Assembly: GCA_019787685.1 (NCBI GenBank)
Contig: JAHNUO010000065.1
Span: forward strand, 1-64,000
DNA from: Chiua virens
Taxonomy: Eukaryota > Basidiomycota > Agaricomycetes > Boletales > Boletaceae
Reading direction: 5' to 3'
DNA: 64,000 nt
Shown: piece by piece, positions 21,942-32,411 of the stretch
How positions within the stretch are numbered: position 1 is the stretch's first letter
Layout of the letters: the number at the start of each line of letters is the position of its first letter
Notes under the pieces: model-generated
The model's input: only the letters and a program-made list of their open reading frames with translations
What the model was told of the DNA's origin: nothing
Database searches by the model: none
Translations under genes and position numbers: made by a program

Positions 21942-22983
21942 GTTGGTTGGTGACTACGTGGGCTACATTTACATGCTGTACACAATTTCCTAATTGATCA
22001 CAATTTGGCATGACTGCCATTATTTATGCAAACGGCTGTAAACGGACGAGGCAACTTTAAACACGAGAGAAAACAGGGATCCAAAGATGAAATTTTTATT
22101 TATGAACACAAATTTTATAGTCTCAGGTATTTCCGGGACTTTTACAGTGGATGAAGTATCAAATAAATAAGGAAAGCATATGTATATGGAGCCGTCTCTC
22201 ATGGAGATCGACCCGTGAAAACGAAAACAATGTTCTGTCAAGGTGGGATAAGGTTTGATCCGTGAATCAATGGACTACCTTTAAAATGTCGTACGACCCG
22301 ACTATCCGTACCTTATAACCAATCGGATATGTATCAATAACACGGAACCATCTGAAAGGAATCTAAGAAGGTACGAATTAAAATGGAAATTGGACAAAAG
22401 AGAGTTGATTAGTGTGCATTGTGTGATCTTGATTGAGCGACCCAATTCAGTCATCTTGCGCGGAAACATGTAGGAATGAAAAACAAAACATATGAATATG
22501 GGTTGGATCCACTCGGATGGACACAGGACTGCGATGGACGGATAGGACAATCAATATGGGCAGTCTGGGCATCCTGTAAACAAAGCGGGAATACGGGTTT
22601 ATCACCTCAAGGGGTCATTGACTCCTACAGCGATACTCCTGTACTCTAGTCTTGATCTATGCAATCTAGCTAGTATCACTGCTCCTCTTTGGGCTTCAAC
22701 CCAAAGCCATCCCTCGTCACTGCGACCAACGTCCAGCACCTCGGTCCACCCCAATCACAAGGGGCAGTCTCGGTCCTTCGGGTATAGATTCCCAACAGGA
22801 TGCTCTCAGCAATGCCTGAGTTCTAACTTGTCTCACTGGTAGCAATCCACTGACCAGTAACCCTCCTTGAACTCTACAGCACGCCACGTATCAAGTGGTG
22901 GTTGTTTGAGTTATCGCAGCTGCTTGGTACTTAGCGCTTTTGCGTCTACACTAGGCCCTACCCGGGACTATCATAACAGCAGC

Positions 22984-24634
22984 AGCACTTGTCATACTGA
23001 TATATTTCTGAAGTGGATTTGACTCTGTAATGATGTACATATGATCTTAATTGATAACTTACCTTTGTCTGTTCTGAGAATACTTTCAGTGCGTCCTGAC
23101 CAGCAGCAAGAGTTTCTTCAGCATGGATTTGCAAAGCCATATAGTCATCAAGATCAATAAAAGCTCAGATGGATTTTAACAGCTGGTAAGCAACAGGATG
23201 GCATTGCTTGTGAATAAGAGGATGTGCAGCAAAGAGTAAAAGCTATGATTCATTGTAAATTTAAATTTAATATCATATAAATAAATTTAAAGTTAACATA
23301 CTTTTGATATGTCTTCATGTTTTGATCCATCAGTGAATGAAATGTCCATGACCTGCAGAAAATGTTCAAGTGTTTGCCATCAAGGGAACACATTGAAAAT
23401 AAGGGAGTATCTTCAGTAATACCACAATGAATAACCGATACTACACAACTTATCATCAATTGTTGCTAGCACATTGCAACCCACTGGCATGTCATTGATT
23501 ATTAATCTGAACTGTTTCCACAAGTGATCCCACCACAAGCCTCCATGTGCATGCAAGTGGTCCCATGAGAGTGCACTATGAGGGTCAGAGCCTGGCATCT
23601 TCCAAAATATATTCTAAACAATTAGAGTCATATATAAAACATGCACATTTAATGACGTATTCTTGCTGTTTCAATGACAGATCTTGACTGTGTACTATTG
23701 TGGGATGGATAAAAACCAAGATTCACTAGACGGTCCTTTGGAACAAGGCAAACCTGGCATGGAAATTTGCTTCACAAGCCACAGATGAGGGCCATAACAT
23801 GGCACCTAGAAGACATGAAGGGTATGGGCATAGAAATAAACATGTGAAACAAACATACTGTTCCTCATAATTACCAGATAATGATGGGGAACAGGAGCCA
23901 GAGGACATCATCTAAGCCTTTGAACCAAAAACCAGTTTTCAAGTAAACAATTAGAGATTTCAAGAATACCAGGAATGCAGAATGCCAGACTGCATTCTTG
24001 AAATTGACAAACCTGGGTTTATATTTGTCTTTTTGTGTCTCCTTCACCTGTCAGATGAGTCAGTGCTAACTATCACACAAGACCACAGAGAAGTAAATGA
24101 TAGGGAGCCACCCAACAATATGACCGCCACCAAGCCCATTGCCATTTCAAATGTTCACCAGTAAATTTGCAAGTTGCGCAACAACTGGGTATGCTTTCAC
24201 CATGCCAAACATCAATAACTTGGTCTTGTCTGGATATAAAATGAATATGAGAGGCTTTCCCTGAGGATCAGGGAAATTAGACTACAAATGGAGGCTATCA
24301 ACTTGACTTGAAACCAAGATACAATAAAATAAAGGTTCTAACTTGGGCATTCCAGAACGTGTCAGCTGTCCATGGTTTGTCAATAAATCATATAAATGTG
24401 CTACTATCATATTTGTAGAGCTACTCTGCATCAAAGACAGTGCATGGTCCGATATGTGGATGGCTCAGCAGGTTGATTGCCCAGTCCCACAGCAGATGAG
24501 AGTATACATTGAATTGATGTGTATCCTTGAGGTATGGTACAGATATCATGGTATATTCAAACTACACCATATATGAGTTACTCAATGTGTGTATAGTTAA
24601 CAGCATACAGGCATGAAATGATGAGAAGCACCGC
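22984..24634 (-). pseudogene. Decayed transposon protein, central part
   Basis: Minus-strand blocks include LQIHAEETLAAGQDALKVF near 23120, FHSLMDQNMKTYQK near 23320, and SALSWDHLHAHGGLWWDHLW near 23560, all broken by stops and introns. They are the middle of the gene whose C-terminus is at 15419-18028 and N-terminus at 34508-35400. The lower end is cut by LTR B (TSD GCAGC) and the upper end by Gypsy B (TSD TCCAT). Confidence 0.55.
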
Positions 24635-24639
24635 TCCAT

Positions 24640-26101
24640 TGTTACGGTAGTCCCGGGTAGGGCCTAGTGTAGACACAAAAGCGCTAAGTACCAAGCGGCT
24701 GCGATAACTCAAACAACCACCACTTGATATGTGGCATGCTGAAAGAGTTCGAGGAGGTTACTGGTCAGTGGATTGCTACCAGTGAGACGAGTTAGAACTC
24801 AGGCGTTGCTGAGAGTGTCCTGTTGGGAATCTATACCCAAAGGACCAAAGACTTCCCCTTGTGATCGGGGTGGACCGAGATGCTGGATGTTGGTTGCAGC
24901 GACAAGGGATGGCTTAGTTTAAGCCCGAAGAGGAGCAGTGATACTAGCTAGATTGTGTAGATCAAGACTGAGGTACAGGAGTATCACTGTGCGGTATTTA
25001 TACTATGAGAAGTGAGCACGGACCAACGGTCCAAAAGGGTGGCCAGGAAGAGTGGAACAGTCAAAGGGCCAAAAGGAATTGTATGGGGCGGGAGCACCAG
25101 ACAGAAGAAAGCGTAAAAGGTAAAACACGGAAGCTGTCCAAATGACAGCGAAAGTGAAGGCGATCCCTACCGGATCAGGAAGTGGAAGAAAGGAAGCAAT
25201 GATGGAATGACGGGTTGGGCCAGAGTTGCATCATCGGATCAAAGAAAGAAAAGGTAAATGGGGCAAAGGGTTAAGCCCTTGCTGAGTAATCCATGGCAAG
25301 GGTAAGCCTTGCAGATTGAACGTAGGAGGTACCTGTAGTACTGATGTAGAAAACTAATAATAGGTGATATGAAGAAAGGTGGGGCAATAGGTTCATCCCA
25401 AGGGGGGTTATATTTGAAGGAATGATGGATTCAGGTTTGTCTAAGAGTCCTAGAGGCTGCTGAATGATCCAGAATGAAAAGCGGTCAATGTAAAAGTATC
25501 CGGGTGGAGGTGAGGCAATGAGAGTATTGATTCGAGTAGATGAGACACAGAGGAACAATAGGACAAGGTAAAAGAAAAACTATCCAGCTCACTCACACAC
25601 AGGAGAGTAAACAGGAGATCTCCTGAATGCAGAAAGACAATATTTTTGTGTTAGAAACATGGTTTTATAGTCCTGGGCATAACCCAGGACTGTTAAAGGT
25701 AATCCGACCCTAAGTAAGTGTACAGGATCGACATAGGGTGAGTATGCTAAGAAGGAGTGTCAAACCTTGTAGATGACAAAGAAAGAGAAGGTGTTAAGAT
25801 AGTAATGACCTTAATAAGGCCAAATTGAGCAGAACAAGTCAAATCGGATAAAGCGGAATACGTACGATGGAACCGGATTGGATTGGATTGACTTGGATTG
25901 GACTTGGATTGGATTTGGATGATCTGTAAATGCTAGGAATGAAACTGGGCTGACACGAAGTCAATGGTGGATGAGACAGGAGGTGATATGACATGATGAA
26001 GAGTGAGGAAAATGTATCCCATAACTGTAGGGAGTATCTAACTCCTACACTGAGCATAGTGAAATCAAAGTAAAAAGTAAAGGAAAAGATGAATTGTAAC
26101 A
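24640..26101 (-). repeat. 3' LTR of chromovirus B (split by LTR D)
   Basis: Segments 24640-25344 and 26050-26101 together give TGTTACGGTAG...AATTGTAACA (plus-strand view), nearly identical to 33750-34502. Confidence 0.92.
25345..26049 (-). mobile_element. Solo LTR, family D (copy 1)
   Basis: The LTR is 705 bp and reads TGTAGGAGTTAGATACTCCC...TTTTCTACA on the minus strand. A perfect 4-bp TSD, CTGA, lies at 25341-25344 and 26050-26053. It inserted into the 3' LTR of chromovirus B. Confidence 0.93.
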
Positions 26102-26143
26102 TTACCCCCTGACTAAGATCAAAGCACCATGCGAAGATCATCT

Positions 26144-27367
26144 TTAGAAATCGAATGAATCCCTAACAGGGCTGCCCATAATGTTGGCGTAATCCTCGTT
26201 GTCAATGGGGTCATTGCACGGCGATGTGGAGCAGTGATCCGGGGAGGCGGAGGAGCGTCCAGAGGGATGGTGGAGTGGGAGAGCTGGGATAGTGGGGTGG
26301 CGGTTACGGCGTCGTGTGGAGGATGAGGAGCCATTGGACGAGGAGGAGTTGGAGGGGATGATGGGGTGTGGAGAGTGACGGTTCCAGGTAGATCTGGCTG
26401 CCACTGGGGTAAGTCAGTTGGCCAGGGGAATTCTAGCGTGGATGCGAGGGGGTCGTCCGGGGCAGCAGGATTGGATGTGTCCAGGAGACCAGGTAAGACA
26501 GATGGGACATTGGTAGTCCTGACATTCGACGCGGATGTGCCCAAGTTTGTGGCACTCAAAGCAGGCTTCATGGTAGTGAGGGTGGTCCTCAGGGAGGTTG
26601 ACTTGACTGGTTTGGAACATATGTTCTGCTTTGGCTCAGTTACAAGTGTCGATCTCTTCAGGTGAGAAGGGAAGAGAGGAGGCGGAGGGGGTAGATGGAG
26701 AGGGAGCACTGGAAGCGAGGGGTTGGTCGAGGCAGAGGGAGAGCTCTGCTTGGTAGCGGTGGAGGTCTGCAAGGAATTCACCCATTTGCATTTGGTGTAG
26801 GGTGTGTTCGAGGAATGTGCAGATTTTGTCGTGGATCTGGCCAGTAATGGCCGAGAGGAGGTGAGTGTTGGCCATAGGCCTGTAGAGATCTGCACGGACG
26901 AGGGCGAGTCATTCGTTCTGTAGGTATGCCGAGTAGAGGGTGTGGAGAGGGGAGTCGAGGTCGAGATGGTGCTCGATGGGAAACACCATGCTTGGGTCAA
27001 GGATGAGGTTTTGCATGCGAGTGAAGTAGTCGGGGGTGGGCACAGAGGCCCGGATAGTGTGTGAATGAAATGGCAAGTCTACCTCAATGAGAGGAGGACG
27101 AACACGGTGAATAGAATAAGGAGGGCGAGTGCGTATGCTTGTTGTTCCCCATCCTGCAGAAGCAACTGCAGAATCAGCTGGAGAAACGGGTTGGGTGGAC
27201 TCCATGAGGGAAGATTCAGAGGAGAAGGAGGGAGCATCTGAGTGGAGGGACAGTGGGGGAACAGGGAGCGGTAAGGCAATGTGGGGAATGTCGACGGTGG
27301 GGGTGAAAACGGGTACCAGAGTGGTGTTGGATTCGAAGTCGGGGGTGGAGCAAGAATGGTAGGCCAT
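26144..27367 (-). pseudogene. ORF3 of chromovirus B: Pro/Ser-rich zinc-knuckle protein
   Basis: One minus-strand frame spans 27367 to 26144 (about 407 codons) with three in-frame TGA stops near 26909, 26640 and 26415. All are explicable as CGA to TGA. The N-terminal half is Pro/Ser-rich. The centre contains a CCHC knuckle (CFECHKLGHIRVEC) followed at once by a second Cys/His set (CPICLTWSPGHIQSCC). The C-terminus is Pro/Ser/His-rich. It lies downstream of the integrase-chromodomain ORF and upstream of the 3' LTR. That is not the usual place for a nucleocapsid-like protein. It may bind element RNA or DNA; the function is unknown. Confidence 0.65.
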
Positions 27368-27439
27368 AACAGTTCTGATGCAGACTGGTGGCGGTCAGAG
27401 TGGCGAGTGTGGTGGTCGAGGTGGTGGAAGGGCTGAAGT

Positions 27440-28066
27440 TCAGGAGACTGAGGGGAAATCCTTGGGGTGGAGGCACTTATAAGTGTCAATGGTTTCCTTG
27501 GCATTTCCTAGGTTGGTCTCGGGCTCCCAAGAGTTGTCGGAGGTGGAGTAGCCCTTCCAGCAGATCAGGAACTTGCGGTTGTGTGGGTTCCAGGTGTGAT
27601 GAAGGATCCACTCAATTTCGTATTCCTCTTCACCAGCTATAAGGTCCGGCAGAGGTTTCGGGAAGTTAGGTCCGTAGGTTTCCGTTTCCCGGTATGGGGA
27701 AAGGAGTGAAGCGTGGAAGACCGGATGGATTTTCCAGGTCTTGGGAAGGCAGAGACGGTATGTGAGCGGGGAGAGGACCTCTGTGATGGTAAAGGGTCCT
27801 TTGCGGCGTGATGTGAGTTTCGGGGAGATGAGTTCCCGTTTCAAATTGTGGGCTTCCAACCAAACCTGATCACCTCTTGAGAAGGGTTTGAACTTCCTAA
27901 AGGAGTGAGCTTTCATGGCTTGGCGGGTGAGTTCGTGTGCGGCGAGGGCTTCGTCGTGGGCAGTGGAGAGGGTTTTGAGGCGTTCCTCAACAGTGGGGAG
28001 CTTGGTTTCTGCAATGATAGCAGGCAAGGGACAGGGTTCGTAACCCATCATGAGGAAGAATGGCGA
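27440..28066 (-). pseudogene. pol: Integrase C-terminus and chromodomain of chromovirus B
   Basis: The frame continues the integrase after the LTR C insertion (SPFFLMMGYEP...). It has the GPY/F-type module (RRKGPFTITEVLSPLTYRL), then a chromodomain at about 27490-27640 (EYEIEWILHHT ... FLICWKGYSTSDNSWEPETNL), with aromatic residues kept. Chromodomains guide integration to marked chromatin and define chromoviruses. The frame itself is open, but it is severed from the catalytic core by LTR C. Confidence 0.9.
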
Positions 28067-28683
28067 TGTAGGGAATAGGTATTCCCTGTGCTCGCATAGC
28101 ACGTTTCTGCACCCTGTCGTCACCCGATCCCGATCCTGATCTGTCTGCTTGTGCGAACTCATCCGGATTGCTGTATCCACGCCCAATTTGCCTTGGACTC
28201 TTGTATTTTATTTTTGATGCTCCTTATTCATACTTAGCATTGGCTAGACCACATCACGCAGCCCTTGCAGGGACATTCAGGTGCCTCTCAAAATTTATAC
28301 CATATGAAAACCTTCCTTTTTATTATTATCCTTACTTAGGACAAGTCTGAGGGTATTCCCGAGGACTATAAATTCACTGTATTGACAAAAATACAGTAGC
28401 TTTTGCCCGTGCACATCTGTCTCACATCGTTTTTGGTCGACGTTCGTTTTCTCTCGCTCTCCTCGTGTTTTATCAATCCGGATTCGGACTGCCATGTCCG
28501 CCTTTCTATCCGTTTTAATCCAGATTCGCCCCAGATTCATCTCGGACTACTCAAAAACCATTATTCGTCGTTCACCAACTCAGTGTTGTCCCTGGGTCGA
28601 ACAAAATCGCATTCCTTCACCCTCTTTTCTATTCTTTTAATCCCCCTGAGTATTGCACTACAGCCGGGATATATTACCTTCAG
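28067..28683 (+). mobile_element. Solo LTR, family C (copy 1)
   Basis: The LTR is 617 bp, TGTAGGGAATAGG...TTACCTTCA. The 4-bp TSD is GCGA (28063-28066) and GCAA (28684-28687), one CpG transition apart. It interrupts the chromovirus B integrase between the catalytic core and the C-terminal region. Confidence 0.9.
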
Positions 28684-29120
28684 CAATTTGCCAGTGACAG
28701 AGTGGGGGTGGTGGTTGTGTGCGAATTCAGCCATAGGGAGTAAGTCAGCCCATTTCTCCGGATTGTTTTGGCAATACATGCGGAGGTATGTCTCAACTTC
28801 TTGGTTGACACATTCCGTCTCACCATCAGATTGAGGATGGTAGGTGGTGGAGAGGGAGAGGTGGTATCCAATGAGTCAGGAGAGTTCTTTCGCGAATGCG
28901 GAAGCAAACTGCAGACCACGGTCGGAGATGATCTTGTTGTAGAGGCCGAATTGCATGTAGACTTTGTGAAAAAAGAGGCACGCTATACCTGCAGAGTTGG
29001 TGGTTTTCATGGTAGGGCAAAGAATTACCCCCTTCGTAAGGCCATGGTCTACCACAACCATGAGAGAGTCGTAGCCCTCCACAGAGACCAGGAGATCCGT
29101 GATAAGATCAACGGACACGT
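28684..29120 (-). pseudogene. pol: Integrase catalytic core of chromovirus B
   Basis: Minus-strand frames give the integrase core: SVDLITDL (first Asp), [12 protein letters not shown] (second Asp), and the region ending [18 protein letters not shown] frame change occurs near 28880. It is flanked by LTR D on its N-terminal side and LTR C on its C-terminal side. Confidence 0.85.
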
Positions 29121-29827
29121 TGTAGGAGTTAGATACTCCCTATGGTTGTAGGATACATTTTCCTCGCTCTTCATTATGTCATACCAACTCCTGTCTCATC
29201 CGCCATTGACTTTGTGCCAGCCTGGTTTCATTCCTAGCATTTACAGATCATCCAAATCCAATCCAAGTCCAATCCAAGTCAATCCAATCCAATCCGGTTC
29301 CATCGTACGTATTCCGCTTTATCCGATTTGACTTGTTCTGCTCAATTTGGCCTTATTAAGGTCATTACTATCTTAACACCTTCTCTTTCTTTGTCATCTA
29401 CAAGGTTTGACACTCCTTCTTAGCATACTCACCCTATGTCGATCCTGTACACTTACTTAGGGTCGGATTACCTTTAACAGTCCTGGGTTATGCCCAGGAC
29501 TATAAAACCATGTTTCTAACACAAAAATATTGTCTTTCTGCATTCAGGAGATCTCCTGTTTACTCTCCTATGTGTGAGTGAGCTGGATAGTTTCTCTTTT
29601 ACCTCGTCCTATCGTTCCTCTGCGTCTCATCTACTTGAATCAATACTCTCATTGCCTCGCCTCCACACGGATACTTTTACATTGACCGCTTTTCATTCTG
29701 GATCATTCAGCAGCCTCTAGGACTCTTAGACAAACCTGAATCCATCATTCCTTCAAATATAACCCCCCTTGGGACGAACCTAATCACCCCACCTTTCTTC
29801 ATATCCCCTATTATTAAGTTTTCTACA
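29121..29827 (+). mobile_element. Solo LTR, family D (copy 2)
   Basis: The LTR is 707 bp, TGTAGGAGTTAGATACTCCC...TTTTCTACA. The 4-bp TSD is ACGT (29117-29120) and ATGT (29828-29831), one CpG transition apart. It is inverted relative to copy 1 at 25345-26049. Confidence 0.92.
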
Positions 29828-32411
29828 ATGTTCTGGAATAGGCGGGTGCATGCAGAGGGGATCGGAGAGAGCGGAGGTGTGGTCGGATGGGTGTTGACCT
29901 TGTGTTGTTGGCACGAGGCACAACCAGAGACATAGGAGTGGACGAAGAAGGCCAGGCCAGGCCACCAAAATTTGGCGGCAACCAGCTGGCGAGTTTTCAG
30001 GAAGCCAGGGTGTCTGGCAGTGTGGGAGTCGTGGTGGCAGGCAACAATTTGTTGCCGGAGTTCGCGGTTAGGCAGGACGTAGATCTGACCTTGGTAGGTC
30101 AGGACACCAGCATCATAATGCCAGTCAGAGAGATGGGAGCGGAATGATGGCAGAAGGCTGCCATCCATGGCATTGAGGATATCCAGGACAAGTGGATCCA
30201 CAGCTGAAGAGTGGGAGATCAGGTCCTGGAGATCTGTGGTGACGAGGTTGACGAAGACGTTGTCTGGGAGGAGTGTGACGTCTTCATTGTCCGAGTCCGA
30301 GGTAATATGATTGGGACAGTGGGAGAGCGCATCCGGACCATTGAGAAGTTTGCCTGGCACATGGGAGACCATGAGGTCGAAGTCGGCAAGGTCAAGAAGC
30401 CAGCAGGCTTGTCGACGGTTGAGGTTTTGGGGTTGTCGGAAGTAGGTGAGGTTTTTGTGATCCAAGAAAATGGTCATGGGAGTAGCGCTACCATGGAGGT
30501 AGTGGTGCCAGGCTTTAAGGGATCTAATGACGGCGAGTAGTTTGCGATCATAGGTGTCGTAGTTCCTTTCTGCAGCATTGAAGGACTGCGAAAGGTAAGA
30601 GCAAGGTTTCCAGTCACCATTTGAGTCGGTCTGGAGGAGGACACCACCTGATGCGAATTTAGAAGCATTGGTGGCAATAGCAAAGGGTCGAGAGGTATCT
30701 GAGAAATGAAGGACCAGATCAGAGGTAAATGCCCTTTTGAGGCATTCAAAGGCGGTGATCTGGGGGGAACCCCAGGTCCAAGGTGCATCTTTCTTGGTGA
30801 GATCGACAAGAGGGCAGGCAATGGTGGAGTAGTCCAGGATGAACCAGCAGTAGAAGTTGGTGAAGCCCATGAACAATCGCACGTCCTTGAGCTTGGTTGG
30901 AGTGGGCCAGTTGGTGATGCTGGCGACCTTAATGGGATCCATGGCGAGCTCGCCAGGGTGGGCGATCATGCCAAGGTATTCCACTTCAGTGGTGGCGAAG
31001 TGGCATTTCTCAAGCTTGAGGTGAAGGTCCAGTTCCTTCATGCGAGCGAGAACGTGTTTGGTGTGTTTGGTGTGACAGGTGTCATCTTTGGAGAAGATGA
31101 GGAGGTCGTCCATGTAGATGACGAGCCATCCTTCGGCGATCATGTTGCAGAAGGACTCGTTCATAAAGCGCTGGAATGTGGCGGGAGAGTTTGTCAGTCC
31201 GAAGAACATGACCGTAGGTTCAAAGAGACTGCAGTGCATGATGAACATGGCTTTCCATTGATGTCCATCCTTGATACAGATGTTGTTGTAGCCCCATTGG
31301 ATGTCAAATTTGGTGAAAAGTTTGGCATCCTTCAGCTTATCAACAAGGTCGGAGATGAGGGAAAGGGGGTAGGCATCATGAACAGTATGCTCATTAATGT
31401 AGTGGTAGTCTTGGCAGGGGTGGAGCTTGCCATCCTTTTTCTTGACAAAGAAGAAGGGGGAGGCCTGGGGAGAGTTTGAAGGGCGGATCTTGCTGTTGGC
31501 AAGGTGTTCATTGATAAAGTTGTCGGTGGCCTTGCACTCATCGGGTGACAAGGGGTAGACCTTTCCGACCTTGGGTTGGAAGGTGTCCTTTAGGTGGATC
31601 TCATGATCACAGGACCGAGAGGGGGGCATCTGGTTGGAGGGTTCCTTTGCAAATATGGATTCGAATTCTGAATATTCCAAAGGGAGGGTGACCTTGGCTT
31701 TAGTGGCCGTGGCCACAAGGGTGGTAGCATTGGTGAGCTTCTCTGGTAGAGTGGTCTGAATGAAGCGTTGACCTGCACGCATGACGCGGTTCACGGAGTG
31801 TTGCATGGATTGGGTCGTGAAATGATGCCCAGTTTTGGTGCCAAGGTAGTCAAAGATTTTGCCGTCCCAGATGGGATCGACATTGATGTGGCGGGTCGGA
31901 ATGACCGGCAGCAGGTGAGCGAGCTTGGCAGAGTGGCGGGGTTCATCATGAGTGATAGGGGGGACGTTGGGTTCAGGAGCAGTGATGGTGATGGTTTTGG
32001 CGATCCAATTGATGGTGGGGTTGGTTGCCTTGAGCCAAGGGAGGCCAAGGATAATGTTCTCAGAACCACAGTGGATGATGTGGAACTTTACATGTTGGAG
32101 TACTCTGCCAAGAGCAATCCGGAGGGTGGTGGTGAACTTGATGTCACCATTCTTGTTCAAAGTGGAGTCCACGTTCCAAACCGGAATGGGTTTCAGAAGG
32201 CGCTCCTTAGGAAACTTGTTCTTCTAGACAAAGTGCCAGTCAATACAGTTTATCCCGGCTCCTGAGTCAATGAGAGCACGGGTGTCAACGTCTTTCGAGG
32301 TAGCGGTAGCATTCAGTCTAATCAGGATCTGCATAGATTGACATGCTAACTCAGCTACTAGTACATTGGTGTGAGAATGGGAAGATACCGGCATCAAATC
32401 AGTCTTCCTCC
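29828..32411 (-). pseudogene. pol: Protease-RT-RNase H-integrase N-terminus of chromovirus B
   Basis: From the -1 site the frame enters the protease (ALIDSGAGINC). A TAG near 32226 follows, then it is open for about 780 codons. RT is complete, with the YMDD box at 31105-31116. RNase H reads ATNASKFASGG, where the usual TDAS catalytic Asp is Asn. The integrase zinc domain (CHHDSHTARHPG ... CASCQQHK, HHCC type) ends at the LTR D insertion. The single stop plus the Asp-to-Asn change make it inactive even without the insertions. Confidence 0.92.

Larger units (their letters stand above)
19118..22038. mobile_element. Two-gene Tc1/mariner element
   Basis: Terminal inverted repeats of about 54 bp (19118-19171 and 21985-22038) start (C/T)AGCCGTTTGCATAAATAATG. 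They are flanked by TA (19116-19117 and 22039-22040). Inside are two convergent genes: a plus-strand accessory gene (19228-20791) and a minus-strand DDE_3 transposase (20869-21941). It sits inside LTR F. Both genes carry stops, so the element is inactive. Confidence 0.9.
18451..22629 (-). mobile_element. Solo LTR, family F, inside LTR B
   Basis: It starts TGAAGAAATAG and ends GACTCCTACA, which is TGTAGGAGTC on the minus strand, like families C and D. The 4-bp TSD is GCAA (18447-18450) and GCGA (22630-22633), differing by one CpG transition. Its own sequence is split by solo LTR G and the mariner element. The 22039-22629 part includes a transcript-like AT-rich stretch and no ORF. Confidence 0.8.
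18034..22978 (+). mobile_element. Solo LTR B (subfamily B2) hosting a nest
   Basis: Segments 18034-18446 and 22634-22978 form one LTR in opposite orientation to the other B copies on this strand: TGTTACGATTTC...CTATCATAACA. The 5-bp TSD GCAGC is perfect (18029-18033 and 22979-22983). About 4.2 kb of later insertions separate the halves. Confidence 0.88.
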
